Below are positions 1-5,578 of a stretch of 6,149 nucleotides of DNA, piece after piece. A model generated the notes under the pieces. It saw only the letters and a program-made list of their open reading frames with translations. It had not been told where the DNA came from and ran no database searches. The position numbers and the translations under genes are program-made. The DNA lies in contig JAPUFN010000440.1 of assembly GCA_027293665.1 (NCBI GenBank), positions 1 to 6,149 on the forward strand. The letters run 5' to 3'. Each line of letters opens with the position of its first letter. The stretch's first letter is position 1. Source of the stretch: Gammaproteobacteria bacterium. GTDB taxonomy: Bacteria > Pseudomonadota > Gammaproteobacteria > Pseudomonadales > Azotimanducaceae.

Positions 1-1
1 G

Positions 2-715
2 CAGCAGATGTGGCCGACGGTAGCGGCTGCGATCGAGTTCGTCCTGGGCCTGCAGGCACCGACCGGCGAGATATACTGGGCCTGGGATACTCGCACCGGC
101 ATCAACAAAGACGCCCTCCTCACGGGCTGCAGTTCCATCTACAAGAGTCTGGAATGCGCTATTGCCGCAGCCGATGCGCTCGGCATCCCCGCGGCTGACT
201 GGAGAGCACGGCGCGAGGCCCTGGCAATTGCAATCACAACAATGCCGGAACGCTTCGACCGGACCTGGGAGAGCAAAGAGCGCTATTCGATGGACTGGTT
301 CTACCCGGTACTCTGCGGCGTCATACGCGCAGATGAAGCTCGCTCGCGTTTGAGCGAGCGTTGGGATCAGTTTGTCGAAGCGGAACTGGGGTGTCGCTGC
401 GTATCAGATCAGCCCTGGGTCACTGTCGCAGAATCCTGCGAGTTGACGCTTGCCTGCCTGGCTGCTGGCGAACAACGCAAGGCTGAAGATGTGTTCGAAT
501 GCCTGTCTCGATACCAGGCCGAGGACGGCTCCTGGTGGACGGGTTACGCGTTCGAAGACGAAGTGATGTGGCCCGATGAGCGGCCTACCTGGACGGCTGG
601 TGCAGTCCTGCTGGCTCTGGACGCGCTGACCGACCATACGGCCGCCGCGGATTTCTTTCTGACTGATCACTCAGCCAACGCGCTGGAGAACGCCAAGCGT
701 ATGAGTCGAAGGTAG
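2..715 (+). CDS. Prenyltransferase/squalene-cyclase-fold protein, C-terminal part (5' end off window)
   Basis: The frame is open to the left edge (two Gln codons precede the Met at 8), and homologues as I remember them have an N-terminal half, so the Met at 8 is probably internal. Counting from that Met, the 235 residues read as alternating helices with repeat signatures typical of alpha/alpha-barrel proteins. One is Q16-APTG-EIYW near the start; another is a QxxxGxW motif, QAEDGSW, at 170-176, followed by a helical repeat ending LLALDAL. Conserved-looking segments LLTGCSSIYKSLECA (37-51) and YSMDWFYPVL (93-102) match a family annotated 'prenyltransferase' in actinobacteria and some proteobacteria. 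That name comes from the fold; no DxDD cyclase motif or proven reaction is visible, so enzymatic function is unknown. The last 14 or so residues (from about 222) lie antisense to the 3' end of the convergent methyltransferase gene and may be a poorly conserved tail. Family call fairly confident, function not. Confidence 0.75.
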   Translation, partial: QQMWPTVAAAIEFVLGLQAPTGEIYWAWDTRTGINKDALLTGCSSIYKSLECAIAAADALGIPAADWRARREALAIAITTMPERFDRTWESKERYSMDWFYPVLCGVIRADEARSRLSERWDQFVEAELGCRCVSDQPWVTVAESCELTLACLAAGEQRKAEDVFECLSRYQAEDGSWWTGYAFEDEVMWPDERPTWTAGAVLLALDALTDHTAAADFFLTDHSANALENAKRMSRR

Positions 716-1285
716 GGCTTCGAACAAACCCGAATTCTCCGCGAGCTGGTAGATTTTGTAGGGAGCCTGGCCACCATCGGCGGGATCGGGAAATATGTCA
801 TGGATCGCGAGGTAGCCACCCGTCATCACATGCGGTGCCCACGTTCGATAGTCAGCCAGTGCGGCTTCCTCACTATGTCCCCCGTCGATGAATACACAGG
901 ACAACGGCGTCTGCCAGTTCCTTCCCGCTAGAGCAGAGCGCGCTACCAGGGGCACTACCGTGTCTGTCAAACCGGCGCGATCCAGCGTGCGGCGAAACTC
1001 CCGAAACGAATCAAGCTTATCGATCGCAGCATCGAATAACTCCGGATCATGATATTCCTCACCCACCTGGTGCTCTTCGGATCCGCGATGATGGTCCACG
1101 GCGTACAGGACCTGCCCGCAATCGCGACAGGCCGAGCCCAGGAAAACCGTTGATTTGCCGCAGTAAGACCCCACCTCGAGGAGCGGACCGCGCAACGCGG
1201 CAACGGCTGCCAGTTCAAAGAGACGGGCACCCTCCAGCGGGTCGAGGAAACCTTTGACGGTCTCCGGATCAATAGTCAGGTTCAT
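671..1285 (-). CDS. Class I SAM-dependent methyltransferase (Methyltransf_24-like)
   Basis: This 204-residue protein has a Rossmann methyltransferase layout. Motif I, LLEVGSYCGKST (35-46), is the SAM-binding glycine loop. The acidic end of strand 2 is YAVDHH (61-66), followed by the family-like RGSEEHQVGEEYHD. The motif IV region is CVFIDGGHSEEAALADY (130-146), then TGGYLAIHDIF (155-165), typical of small cation-dependent or Methyltransf_24-type enzymes. The length fits a complete single-domain enzyme; the start at 1285 has only a weak GAGCGG-like ribosome site upstream, but motif spacing supports it. The acceptor substrate is unknown. It converges with the prenyltransferase-fold gene and overlaps its 3' end by 45 bp. 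The same two families are, to my recollection, neighbours in actinobacterial clusters with a glycosyltransferase and a pterin-synthase-like gene, so a shared pathway is inferred. No clear promoter was found in the 1286-1444 spacer. Confidence 0.88.
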   Translation of the reverse strand: MNLTIDPETVKGFLDPLEGARLFELAAVAALRGPLLEVGSYCGKSTVFLGSACRDCGQVLYAVDHHRGSEEHQVGEEYHDPELFDAAIDKLDSFREFRRTLDRAGLTDTVVPLVARSALAGRNWQTPLSCVFIDGGHSEEAALADYRTWAPHVMTGGYLAIHDIFPDPADGGQAPYKIYQLAENSGLFEALPSTHTLGVLQRVG

Positions 1286-1444
1286 GCTACCGCTCGTCGG
1301 AATTCCAGAAAAAAGATGCCAAAATCGTGCAGATCATCATTGCAATTTCAACTCGCGACACTAAACTTCGCGGCGCCACAGTTGTCATCGTTTACCTGTT
1401 AGCAATATTACTGGTGAAACTCGAATTTTTGAATCTAGTTTTAA
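1286..1444. other. Intergenic spacer upstream of the methyltransferase
   Basis: This 159-bp stretch is visibly richer in A and T than the flanking genes and carries no ORF of note. It must hold the start signals of the leftward methyltransferase gene, but I could not pick a convincing -35/-10 pair on the minus strand. On the plus strand a modest sigma-70-like pair is present at 1382-1409. Confidence 0.5.
1382..1409 (+). promoter_or_regulatory. Weak candidate sigma-70 promoter
   Basis: TTGTCA (1382-1387, five of six to TTGACA) is followed after 16 bp by AATATT (1404-1409, four of six to TATAAT). The region is AT-rich and lies just upstream of the doubtful small ORF that follows. Such matches occur by chance in AT-rich spacers, so this is only a pointer. 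Confidence 0.2.
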
Positions 1445-1489
1445 ATGCACCTGAAAAGATGTTGTTTTGAACGTAGTACGGACGTAGTC

Positions 1490-1648
1490 ATGTTTAAGAT
1501 CAAAGAACGCTCACCCTCCCGGGCAGCAAAAGCCAAAGAACGACACGAAGAATACCGCGGATCGCTCGTGGGTTTCAGAACTGGCGGCAGACGCGGTCGC
1601 AATGAGCAGACAAAAGACAGAGATTCATTTGTGCGAGGCTACAACTAG
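1490..1648 (+). CDS. Doubtful small basic ORF
   Basis: The frame is open from an upstream ATG at 1445 (67 residues), and from a second ATG at 1490 (52 residues). The product from 1490 is highly charged and basic, rich in Lys, Arg and Glu, with an Arg/Gly stretch (TGGRRGR). It has no membrane segment, signal peptide or family motif I recognise. Neither ATG has a good ribosome binding site: the 1445 start is preceded only by A/T, and the 1490 start by a GGA at some distance. Third-position GC appears lower than in the flanking genes, which argues against long-term coding. It is the only plus-strand ORF of any size that is not antisense to a recognised gene between 716 and 6149. It could be a real small nucleic-acid-binding-type protein or a chance ORF in the spacer. 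Confidence 0.25.
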   Translation: MFKIKERSPSRAAKAKERHEEYRGSLVGFRTGGRRGRNEQTKDRDSFVRGYN

Positions 1649-1673
1649 CAGCAAGTTTCTAATCCGCTGCTGG
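1645..1673. repeat. Inverted repeat at the end of the small ORF
   Basis: CTAGCAGC (1645-1652) can pair with GCTGCTGG (1666-1673), giving an eight-pair stem with one G-T wobble and a 13-nt loop. It includes the stop codon of the small plus-strand ORF. No T-run follows on either strand, so it is not a standard Rho-independent terminator. Confidence 0.35.
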
Positions 1674-1691
1674 TAGTCGATCGACTTCTGA

Positions 1692-1707
1692 TTGAGCTTA
1701 AGCTCAA
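1692..1707. repeat. Perfect 16-bp palindrome
   Basis: TTGAGCTTAAGCTCAA reads identically on both strands. It sits at the 3' end of the small membrane-protein gene and includes its TGA stop (complement of 1704-1706). Outside it, GATCGA (1679-1684) and TCGATC (1714-1719) form a second, slightly off-centre pair of arms. There is no loop and no downstream T-run on either strand. It could be a dimeric-protein binding site or part of a transcript-end structure between convergent units; the role is not determinable from sequence. Confidence 0.6.
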
Positions 1708-1892
1708 ACTCTTTCGATCAGAAAAAAAACGATGAGGAATACTGCTGGCAGTAACAAGCCGACATAGGCGAGCAGGTTCAGCAACTCATTGCGTTCTTGT
1801 TCCTCATTCAGCGAAAAGCGGGCACCCGCAGTGAGCAGAAGCGCACCTCCGCTCATGAATGAAATAACAAGTGTCAGGATTAGAGCAGCCAT
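1704..1892 (-). CDS. Small two-helix membrane protein, unknown function
   Basis: This 62-residue ORF encodes two hydrophobic segments, about residues 2-22 and 40-59. They are separated by a polar, acidic loop (about 24-38) containing the run NEEQERNE, and the protein ends in ERV. By charge distribution the loop would lie outside the cytoplasm with both ends inside (inference). I do not recognise a family. It starts 18 bp after the stop of the short-chain dehydrogenase gene on the same strand, so it is probably the last gene of the operon. The ribosome site is poor (only an AAG near the ATG), which suggests translational coupling or low expression. A coherent two-TM pattern is unlikely in a random ORF, which supports it being real. 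The codons near the C-terminus include a run of eight T on the coding strand. Confidence 0.55.
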   Translation of the reverse strand: MAALILTLVISFMSGGALLLTAGARFSLNEEQERNELLNLLAYVGLLLPAVFLIVFFLIERV

Positions 1893-1910
1893 AACTTATG
1901 ATGCTTCGCA

Positions 1911-2783
1911 CTACATCTGATTCAGTTGCAGCATACCCCGCGGTTTGGCATCCGTCAGGTCGCAAATTTTTTCGTAGTTGTCAGCGATGTCTTCAACGCT
2001 CGCGTTCGTGCCGAGATTAACTCCGACGTTCTCAACGATGCAGGCGATGGAGTACTGACCGCCCTGCGCCTGCAGGATGACTCCGTTTGGCGCGTCTTCC
2101 GTACACAGGTACACGACAGCCGGTGTCACGAGTTCTGGCCCGAGAGCTGCCTGCGCGCTCTCCGGGATCAGGTCTTCGGTCATTCGCGTCGCTGCAACGG
2201 GCGCAATCGTATTCGTGTGAATGTTGTTTTTCGCACCTTCGATCTTGAGGCTGTGCATAAACCCGACCTGCCCGAGTTTCGCTGCACCATAGTTTGTCTG
2301 GCCGAAATTGCCGTAGAGACCCGTCGGCGAAGTTGTCATGACGATCCGGCCGTAATTCTGTTCGCGCATGATGGGCCAGACGGCTTTCGTGACATTCACC
2401 GCACCAACGAGGTGAACGTCCAACACAATCTGGAAATCATCCAACTCCATCTTGGCGAAAGACTTGTCCCGCAGAATGCCGGCGTTGTTGATCAGAATGT
2501 CGACCCGGCCCCAGGCGCTCATGGCATCATCCACCATACTCTGAGCCCCTGATCGGTCCGCTACCGAACCACCATTCGCGATTGCCTCACCGCCGGCAGC
2601 TTTGATTTCCTCTACCACGTCCATTGCAGCGTCGGAAGAACCTCCCGTGCCATCGACCGCACCACCAAGGTCGTTTACCACAACCCTGGCGCCACGCTTC
2701 GCCAGTTCAAGTGAATGACAGCGGCCAAGACCACCACCGGCTCCAGTGACAATGGCAACCCTGTCAGTAAATGAATAACTCAT
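1911..2783 (-). CDS. Short-chain dehydrogenase, MFE-2/17beta-HSD4-like (R)-3-hydroxyacyl-CoA dehydrogenase type
   Basis: This 290-residue protein is a classical SDR. The cofactor motif TGAGGGLG is at 13-20, and VVVNDLGG (35-42) puts an Asp after strand 2, favouring NAD(H). NNAG is at 99-102, and the catalytic set is S152, Y165 and K169 within TTSPTGLYGNFGQTNYGAAK. The segments VNDLGGAVDGTGG, NNAGILRDKSFAKM, YGRIVMTTS, LYGNFGQTNY and NIHTNTIAP closely follow the dehydrogenase domain of peroxisomal MFE-2, which oxidises (R)-3-hydroxyacyl-CoA. The usual fourth catalytic Asn position reads His (VHLVG, H124), as I recall also in MFE-2. A C-terminal extension of about 50 residues follows the Rossmann core. 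A longer reading frame starts at 2822, but the Met at 2783 is preferred because AGGAG lies 10 nt upstream and the SDR fold begins right after it. It follows the carboxyltransferase gene by 92 bp, with a hairpin between. Confidence 0.9.
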   Translation of the reverse strand: MSYSFTDRVAIVTGAGGGLGRCHSLELAKRGARVVVNDLGGAVDGTGGSSDAAMDVVEEIKAAGGEAIANGGSVADRSGAQSMVDDAMSAWGRVDILINNAGILRDKSFAKMELDDFQIVLDVHLVGAVNVTKAVWPIMREQNYGRIVMTTSPTGLYGNFGQTNYGAAKLGQVGFMHSLKIEGAKNNIHTNTIAPVAATRMTEDLIPESAQAALGPELVTPAVVYLCTEDAPNGVILQAQGGQYSIACIVENVGVNLGTNASVEDIADNYEKICDLTDAKPRGMLQLNQM

Positions 2784-2793
2784 CGAACCAGAT

Positions 2794-2798
2794 CTCCT
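2794..2798 (-). promoter_or_regulatory. Ribosome binding site of the SDR gene
   Basis: AGGAG on the minus strand, 10 nt before the ATG at 2783. It decides between this start and the longer frame beginning at 2822, whose extra 13 residues do not resemble the SDR family. Confidence 0.75.
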
Positions 2799-2833
2799 GA
2801 AAAGAAAATTCCAAGCGCACAATTTTACCTCAT

Positions 2834-2867
2834 CGGTGCTCGCACACCATGATCGTGTGTAGCACCG
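2834..2867. repeat. Intercistronic hairpin between carboxyltransferase and SDR genes
   Basis: CGGTGCT (2834-2840) is the exact reverse complement of AGCACCG (2861-2867). Inside it CACAC (2843-2847) pairs with GTGTG (2855-2859), adding five pairs plus a G-T wobble around a 7-nt loop, with one bulged base. In the operon direction the stem is followed by GATGAGGTAAAATTG, not a T-run, so it is not a canonical terminator. More likely roles are an mRNA-stability or processing element, a partial attenuator, or a protein-binding dyad. TAAAAT just downstream resembles a -10 box, but I find no matching -35. Confidence 0.6.
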
Positions 2868-2875
2868 TTAGAACT

Positions 2876-4429
2876 CTAAGGTCGTATGTCGAACTGTACC
2901 GGCCCGGTCAACGTGTCGAGCAACGGCTGTACCCAGTCGATCCACTCGCACAGAAAGGGCCGGGTCTCGCGCGGATCGATGAGTTCGTTGACCGCGAACG
3001 ATTCCGCTCGAGGGAACGGTGAGCGCGCCTCCCGCAGCCGGTCTTCGAGTTCTTTGCGCTTTGCATCAGGATCGGGGGCTTCCGCAATTTCACGGCGAAA
3101 AGCCACGGCAACGCCGCCTTCGAGCGGCAGTGCGCCGGATTCCACGGAAGGCCAGGACAGGACGTAGGTGTTTTCCGAGAAATGCGCAGCCGTCGCGACA
3201 CCAAACCCTTTGTGAACGAGGATGGATGCCCAGGGTACGCTGGCTTGCACAGCGGCAGCGACCGCCGCCATGCCATAGCGTATCGTCCCGGCTCGCTCTG
3301 CCTCGGGTCCAATCATAAAGCCGGGCTGATCGACAAAGTTGACGATGGGCAGATGGAACATATCGCACATCTCGACGAACCGGCGATATTTTTGCGCGGC
3401 TTCTGCGGTCATTGCCCCGGCATAGTGCGTGCAATCGTTACCAAGCACACCCACGGGCTGACCGTCAAGCCGGGCCAGCGCAACTATCTGGCTCGGGCCG
3501 TAGGTCGCGCCAATTTCGAACACCGAACCTGTATCCATCACCATCTCGATGATGGCGCGCATGTCGAACGGTGCGTTGGAGTCTTGCGGCACGATGTCGA
3601 GCAATTCCTGCTCCATGCGCTCCGGCGAATCCTCGCAGTCGGTCCTGGGAGCGCGCTCCCAGACGTTGCTCGGTAGGTAGCTCAGAAACTGCCGGATCTG
3701 GCGAAAAGCATCGTGTTCATCTTCGGCAATGTTGTCGACAATTCCACTCACCGAATGCACATCCACACCGCCCAGCTCATCTTTCGTCAGACGCACACCA
3801 AGCGCTCTTTCGACCAGGGCGGGACCGCCGATCAACACCTGGGCCGTGTGGCGGGTCATCAGCGAGAAGTGAGAGGCGACAAGCCGGCCGGCCGGAAACC
3901 CGGCAACTGCGCCCAGCGCAGCTGATACGATCGGTACCTTACCCATCGTATCCGCGATGATTTTGAAGCGCGGTTGCGCGTAGACCGGCTCACCCACGGT
4001 GCCACCGCGGCGCCCGGAGCCCTTAACGCTGCCACCACCACCTTCCAGCAGCCGCACCAGCGGTAGCTTGTAACGCGCCGCAAGGTGTTCGGCATAAACG
4101 CTCTTGCGCAAACCGGCGGCATTCGGCGAGCCACCTTTCAACGTAAAGTCTTCACCGCCAACAACGATGCGCCGCTGATCGATTTTGCCGAATCCAACGA
4201 CGTAGTTCGCCGGCACATAACCGGTCAGCTGATCGTTCTCATCGTACTCAGGCAAAGCAGTAGCCTTACCCTGCTCCTGGAACGATGCCGCATCCAACAA
4301 CGCATCGATGCGCTCGCGAACGGTCAACCGGCCTTTGGCATGCTGCCGGGCAATGCTTTCGGGACCACCCTGTTGCTTCGCAAGATGACGCCGGCGTTCG
4401 ATCTCACGTACGTCGTTTTCCCAACTCAT
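2876..4429 (-). CDS. Acyl-CoA carboxylase carboxyltransferase (beta) subunit, divergent
   Basis: This 517-residue protein has the twin-crotonase layout of decarboxylating acyl-CoA carboxylase beta subunits (PccB/MccB/AccD type). It would transfer CO2 from carboxybiotin to an acyl-CoA. The N-terminal AKGRLTVRERIDALLD (31-46) and the VVGGEDFTLKGGS strand/turn (89-101) are family hallmarks. The N-half active-site region carries a glycine-rich LLEGGGGSVKGSGRRGG (127-143) instead of the more usual SGGARxQEG-like stretch, then SAALGAVAGFPAG (169-181). The C-half has VLGND (328-332), DQPGF (367-371, usually DVPGF) and VHKGFGVAT (405-413, where many relatives have RKAYGGA). Length is normal. The start at 4429 follows the crotonase stop by 14 bp; GAGG about 12 nt upstream is a weak ribosome site, consistent with coupling. 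Its partners are the biotin carrier and biotin carboxylase in the same array. Substrate unknown; acetyl-CoA carboxylase AccD is unlikely because there is no zinc-finger N-terminus. Confidence 0.92.
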   Translation of the reverse strand: MSWENDVREIERRRHLAKQQGGPESIARQHAKGRLTVRERIDALLDAASFQEQGKATALPEYDENDQLTGYVPANYVVGFGKIDQRRIVVGGEDFTLKGGSPNAAGLRKSVYAEHLAARYKLPLVRLLEGGGGSVKGSGRRGGTVGEPVYAQPRFKIIADTMGKVPIVSAALGAVAGFPAGRLVASHFSLMTRHTAQVLIGGPALVERALGVRLTKDELGGVDVHSVSGIVDNIAEDEHDAFRQIRQFLSYLPSNVWERAPRTDCEDSPERMEQELLDIVPQDSNAPFDMRAIIEMVMDTGSVFEIGATYGPSQIVALARLDGQPVGVLGNDCTHYAGAMTAEAAQKYRRFVEMCDMFHLPIVNFVDQPGFMIGPEAERAGTIRYGMAAVAAAVQASVPWASILVHKGFGVATAAHFSENTYVLSWPSVESGALPLEGGVAVAFRREIAEAPDPDAKRKELEDRLREARSPFPRAESFAVNELIDPRETRPFLCEWIDWVQPLLDTLTGPVQFDIRP

Positions 4430-4443
4430 GACTGCTTTGAGCC

Positions 4444-5250
4444 TCAGTCCGTGAAATCGGGCGAGCGATTTTCGAAATTGGCTTTGATCGCTTCAACCTG
4501 ATTCGGCGAGCCGATCAGTTCGACCTGCAACTGTGACTCCATAGCAAGCCCGGTTCGTTCATCCGCATGCCAGCTTTCTTCGAACAACTGCTTGCCTGCA
4601 CGGATCGCATCCGGCGACTTCCCCGCAATTTCTTCGGCCAGTGTCATCGCCGCGGCCAGTGGATCTTCACTGACATGAGTAACCAGGCCGAGCGCCTGCG
4701 CCTGTTCGCCGCTGAGGATGCGACCGCTGAACGTCAGCTCCTTGGCCACGTCCATAGGCAGGATGTCTCTGAGGGTCTGAGTGATGCTCATATCCGGAAT
4801 GAGACCCCATTTGATCTCCATGACCGATAGTTTGGCATCAGGTGCTGCGAATCGGATATCGGCGCCGAGCGCGATCTGGCAACCACCGCCGTAGGCAACA
4901 CCATGGATCGCTGCGATGACGGGCACCGGCATGCGCTTCCAGACATAGGCCGGGCGCTGCGCGTGATTCTCGGGTCGCTCGTCACGCGACAGCAGGGTAC
5001 TGGTGGGATTGCGCTCGCCACTGCTGCTGTCCGCCATACCCTGAAACCCTGACATGTCGAGCCCCGCACAGAAGCCTCGACCGTTGCCCGACAGGACGAC
5101 GACCCGTACATCTTTTGCCTGGGCAAGTTGCTCACCCGCCTCGATAATCGCTTTGAACATTTCAGGATTGAGCGCATTGTATTTGTCGGGTCGATTCAGC
5201 CGGACATCCGCTATGCCCGCTTTCATTTCAATCGTGACAAGATCAGCCAT
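4444..5250 (-). CDS. Enoyl-CoA hydratase/isomerase (crotonase) family protein
   Basis: This complete 268-residue crotonase fold has oxyanion-hole segments FCAGLDM (60-66) and HGVAYGGGCQIALGADIRFAA (116-136), which bind the CoA thioester. The second acidic region is VMEIKWGLIPDM (143-154). Compared with rat enoyl-CoA hydratase, the first catalytic Glu (E144, in GGGCE) is Gln125 here, while the second (E164) is kept as E145. Asp153 lies eight residues after E145, as in dienoyl-CoA isomerase. Hydration of a 2-enoyl-CoA is therefore possible but not assured; isomerase or another crotonase activity is an alternative. An insertion-like polar stretch (74-97) lies between the two oxyanion segments. 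AGGGGG (5255-5260) immediately upstream is a good ribosome site. It sits between the biotin carrier and carboxyltransferase genes on the same strand, indicating that it works in the same acyl-CoA pathway, much as hydratases do in Liu and Atu operons. Confidence 0.92.
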   Translation of the reverse strand: MADLVTIEMKAGIADVRLNRPDKYNALNPEMFKAIIEAGEQLAQAKDVRVVVLSGNGRGFCAGLDMSGFQGMADSSSGERNPTSTLLSRDERPENHAQRPAYVWKRMPVPVIAAIHGVAYGGGCQIALGADIRFAAPDAKLSVMEIKWGLIPDMSITQTLRDILPMDVAKELTFSGRILSGEQAQALGLVTHVSEDPLAAAMTLAEEIAGKSPDAIRAGKQLFEESWHADERTGLAMESQLQVELIGSPNQVEAIKANFENRSPDFTD

Positions 5251-5254
5251 CGGT

Positions 5255-5260
5255 CCCCCT
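5255..5260 (-). promoter_or_regulatory. Ribosome binding site of the crotonase gene
   Basis: AGGGGG on the minus strand, 4 nt before the ATG at 5250. It confirms the start. The 103-bp gap to the biotin carrier gene also holds a small inverted repeat, GGCGT (5275-5279) with ACGCC (5285-5289), too short to interpret. Confidence 0.65.
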
Positions 5261-5353
5261 GAATAACTACGTCAGGCGTGCACTACGCCCACGCGGGATA
5301 AAAAGCCCAGAACGAGCTAAGTTACCATGCCCGCTGCGAAATTACTGACGCCC

Positions 5354-5578
5354 TCAGTCGTCGCTGTCGATGACGGCAACGATTTCTTCCTCGTCAACGG
5401 CAGCCTCGACGGTGACCCTCAGCTCGCTGACAACTCCCGCTACCGGACTTTCCACAGGAATCTCCATTTTCATGGACTCAAGGATGATCAGGACGTCTCC
5501 TGCCGCCACTCGCTCGCCTACCGCAACTTCAACTTTCCAGACACTGCCCTGAACTTCGCTCTCAACTTCATGCCGCAT
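5354..5578 (-). CDS. Stand-alone biotin carboxyl carrier protein (biotinyl-domain protein)
   Basis: This 74-residue protein consists of little more than one biotinyl/lipoyl domain. The biotinylation motif ESMKM is at 34-38, with K37 the predicted biotin-accepting lysine. The surrounding VLIILESMKMEIPVESPVAG matches the small free-standing carriers, such as the mycobacterial TB7.3-type protein. The domain is built from two beta-hairpin halves; the first has the normal VGERVAAGD turn. The second has VEAAVDEEE where VGDxVxxGD is typical, so the turn glycines are missing. The start at 5578 has AAGGGG six nt upstream, inside the biotin carboxylase gene, and the two genes overlap by 11 bp, implying translational coupling. 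It would shuttle carboxybiotin from the biotin carboxylase to the carboxyltransferase encoded downstream. It lacks the long Pro/Ala-rich N-terminus of AccB of fatty-acid synthesis. Confidence 0.92.
   Translation of the reverse strand: MRHEVESEVQGSVWKVEVAVGERVAAGDVLIILESMKMEIPVESPVAGVVSELRVTVEAAVDEEEIVAVIDSDD

Noticed and set aside
967..1272. Minus-strand 101-residue frame inside the methyltransferase
   Set aside because: An alternate frame of a gene with clear SAM-binding motifs; Arg/Trp-rich random-looking composition.
1926..2552. Plus-strand 208-residue open frame
   Set aside because: It is wholly antisense to the well-supported SDR gene and its translation shows no domain-like pattern; a shadow of GC-rich codon usage.
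2784..2822. Longer N-terminus of the SDR (start at 2822)
   Set aside because: AGGAG sits inside this extension just before the Met at 2783, and the extra 13 residues are unlike SDR N-termini.
2834..2867. Rho-independent terminator after the carboxyltransferase gene
   Set aside because: The hairpin is good but no T-run follows on either strand, so it is reported only as an inverted repeat.
3182..3676. Plus-strand 164-residue open frame, with several other plus and minus frames inside 2886-4134
   Set aside because: All lie within the carboxyltransferase gene, in other frames, with no recognisable family features.
5275..5308. Possible terminator or hairpin between the biotin carrier and crotonase genes
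   Set aside because: The stems are only 3-5 bp and the T-run on the minus strand is not next to a stable stem; not enough to call.
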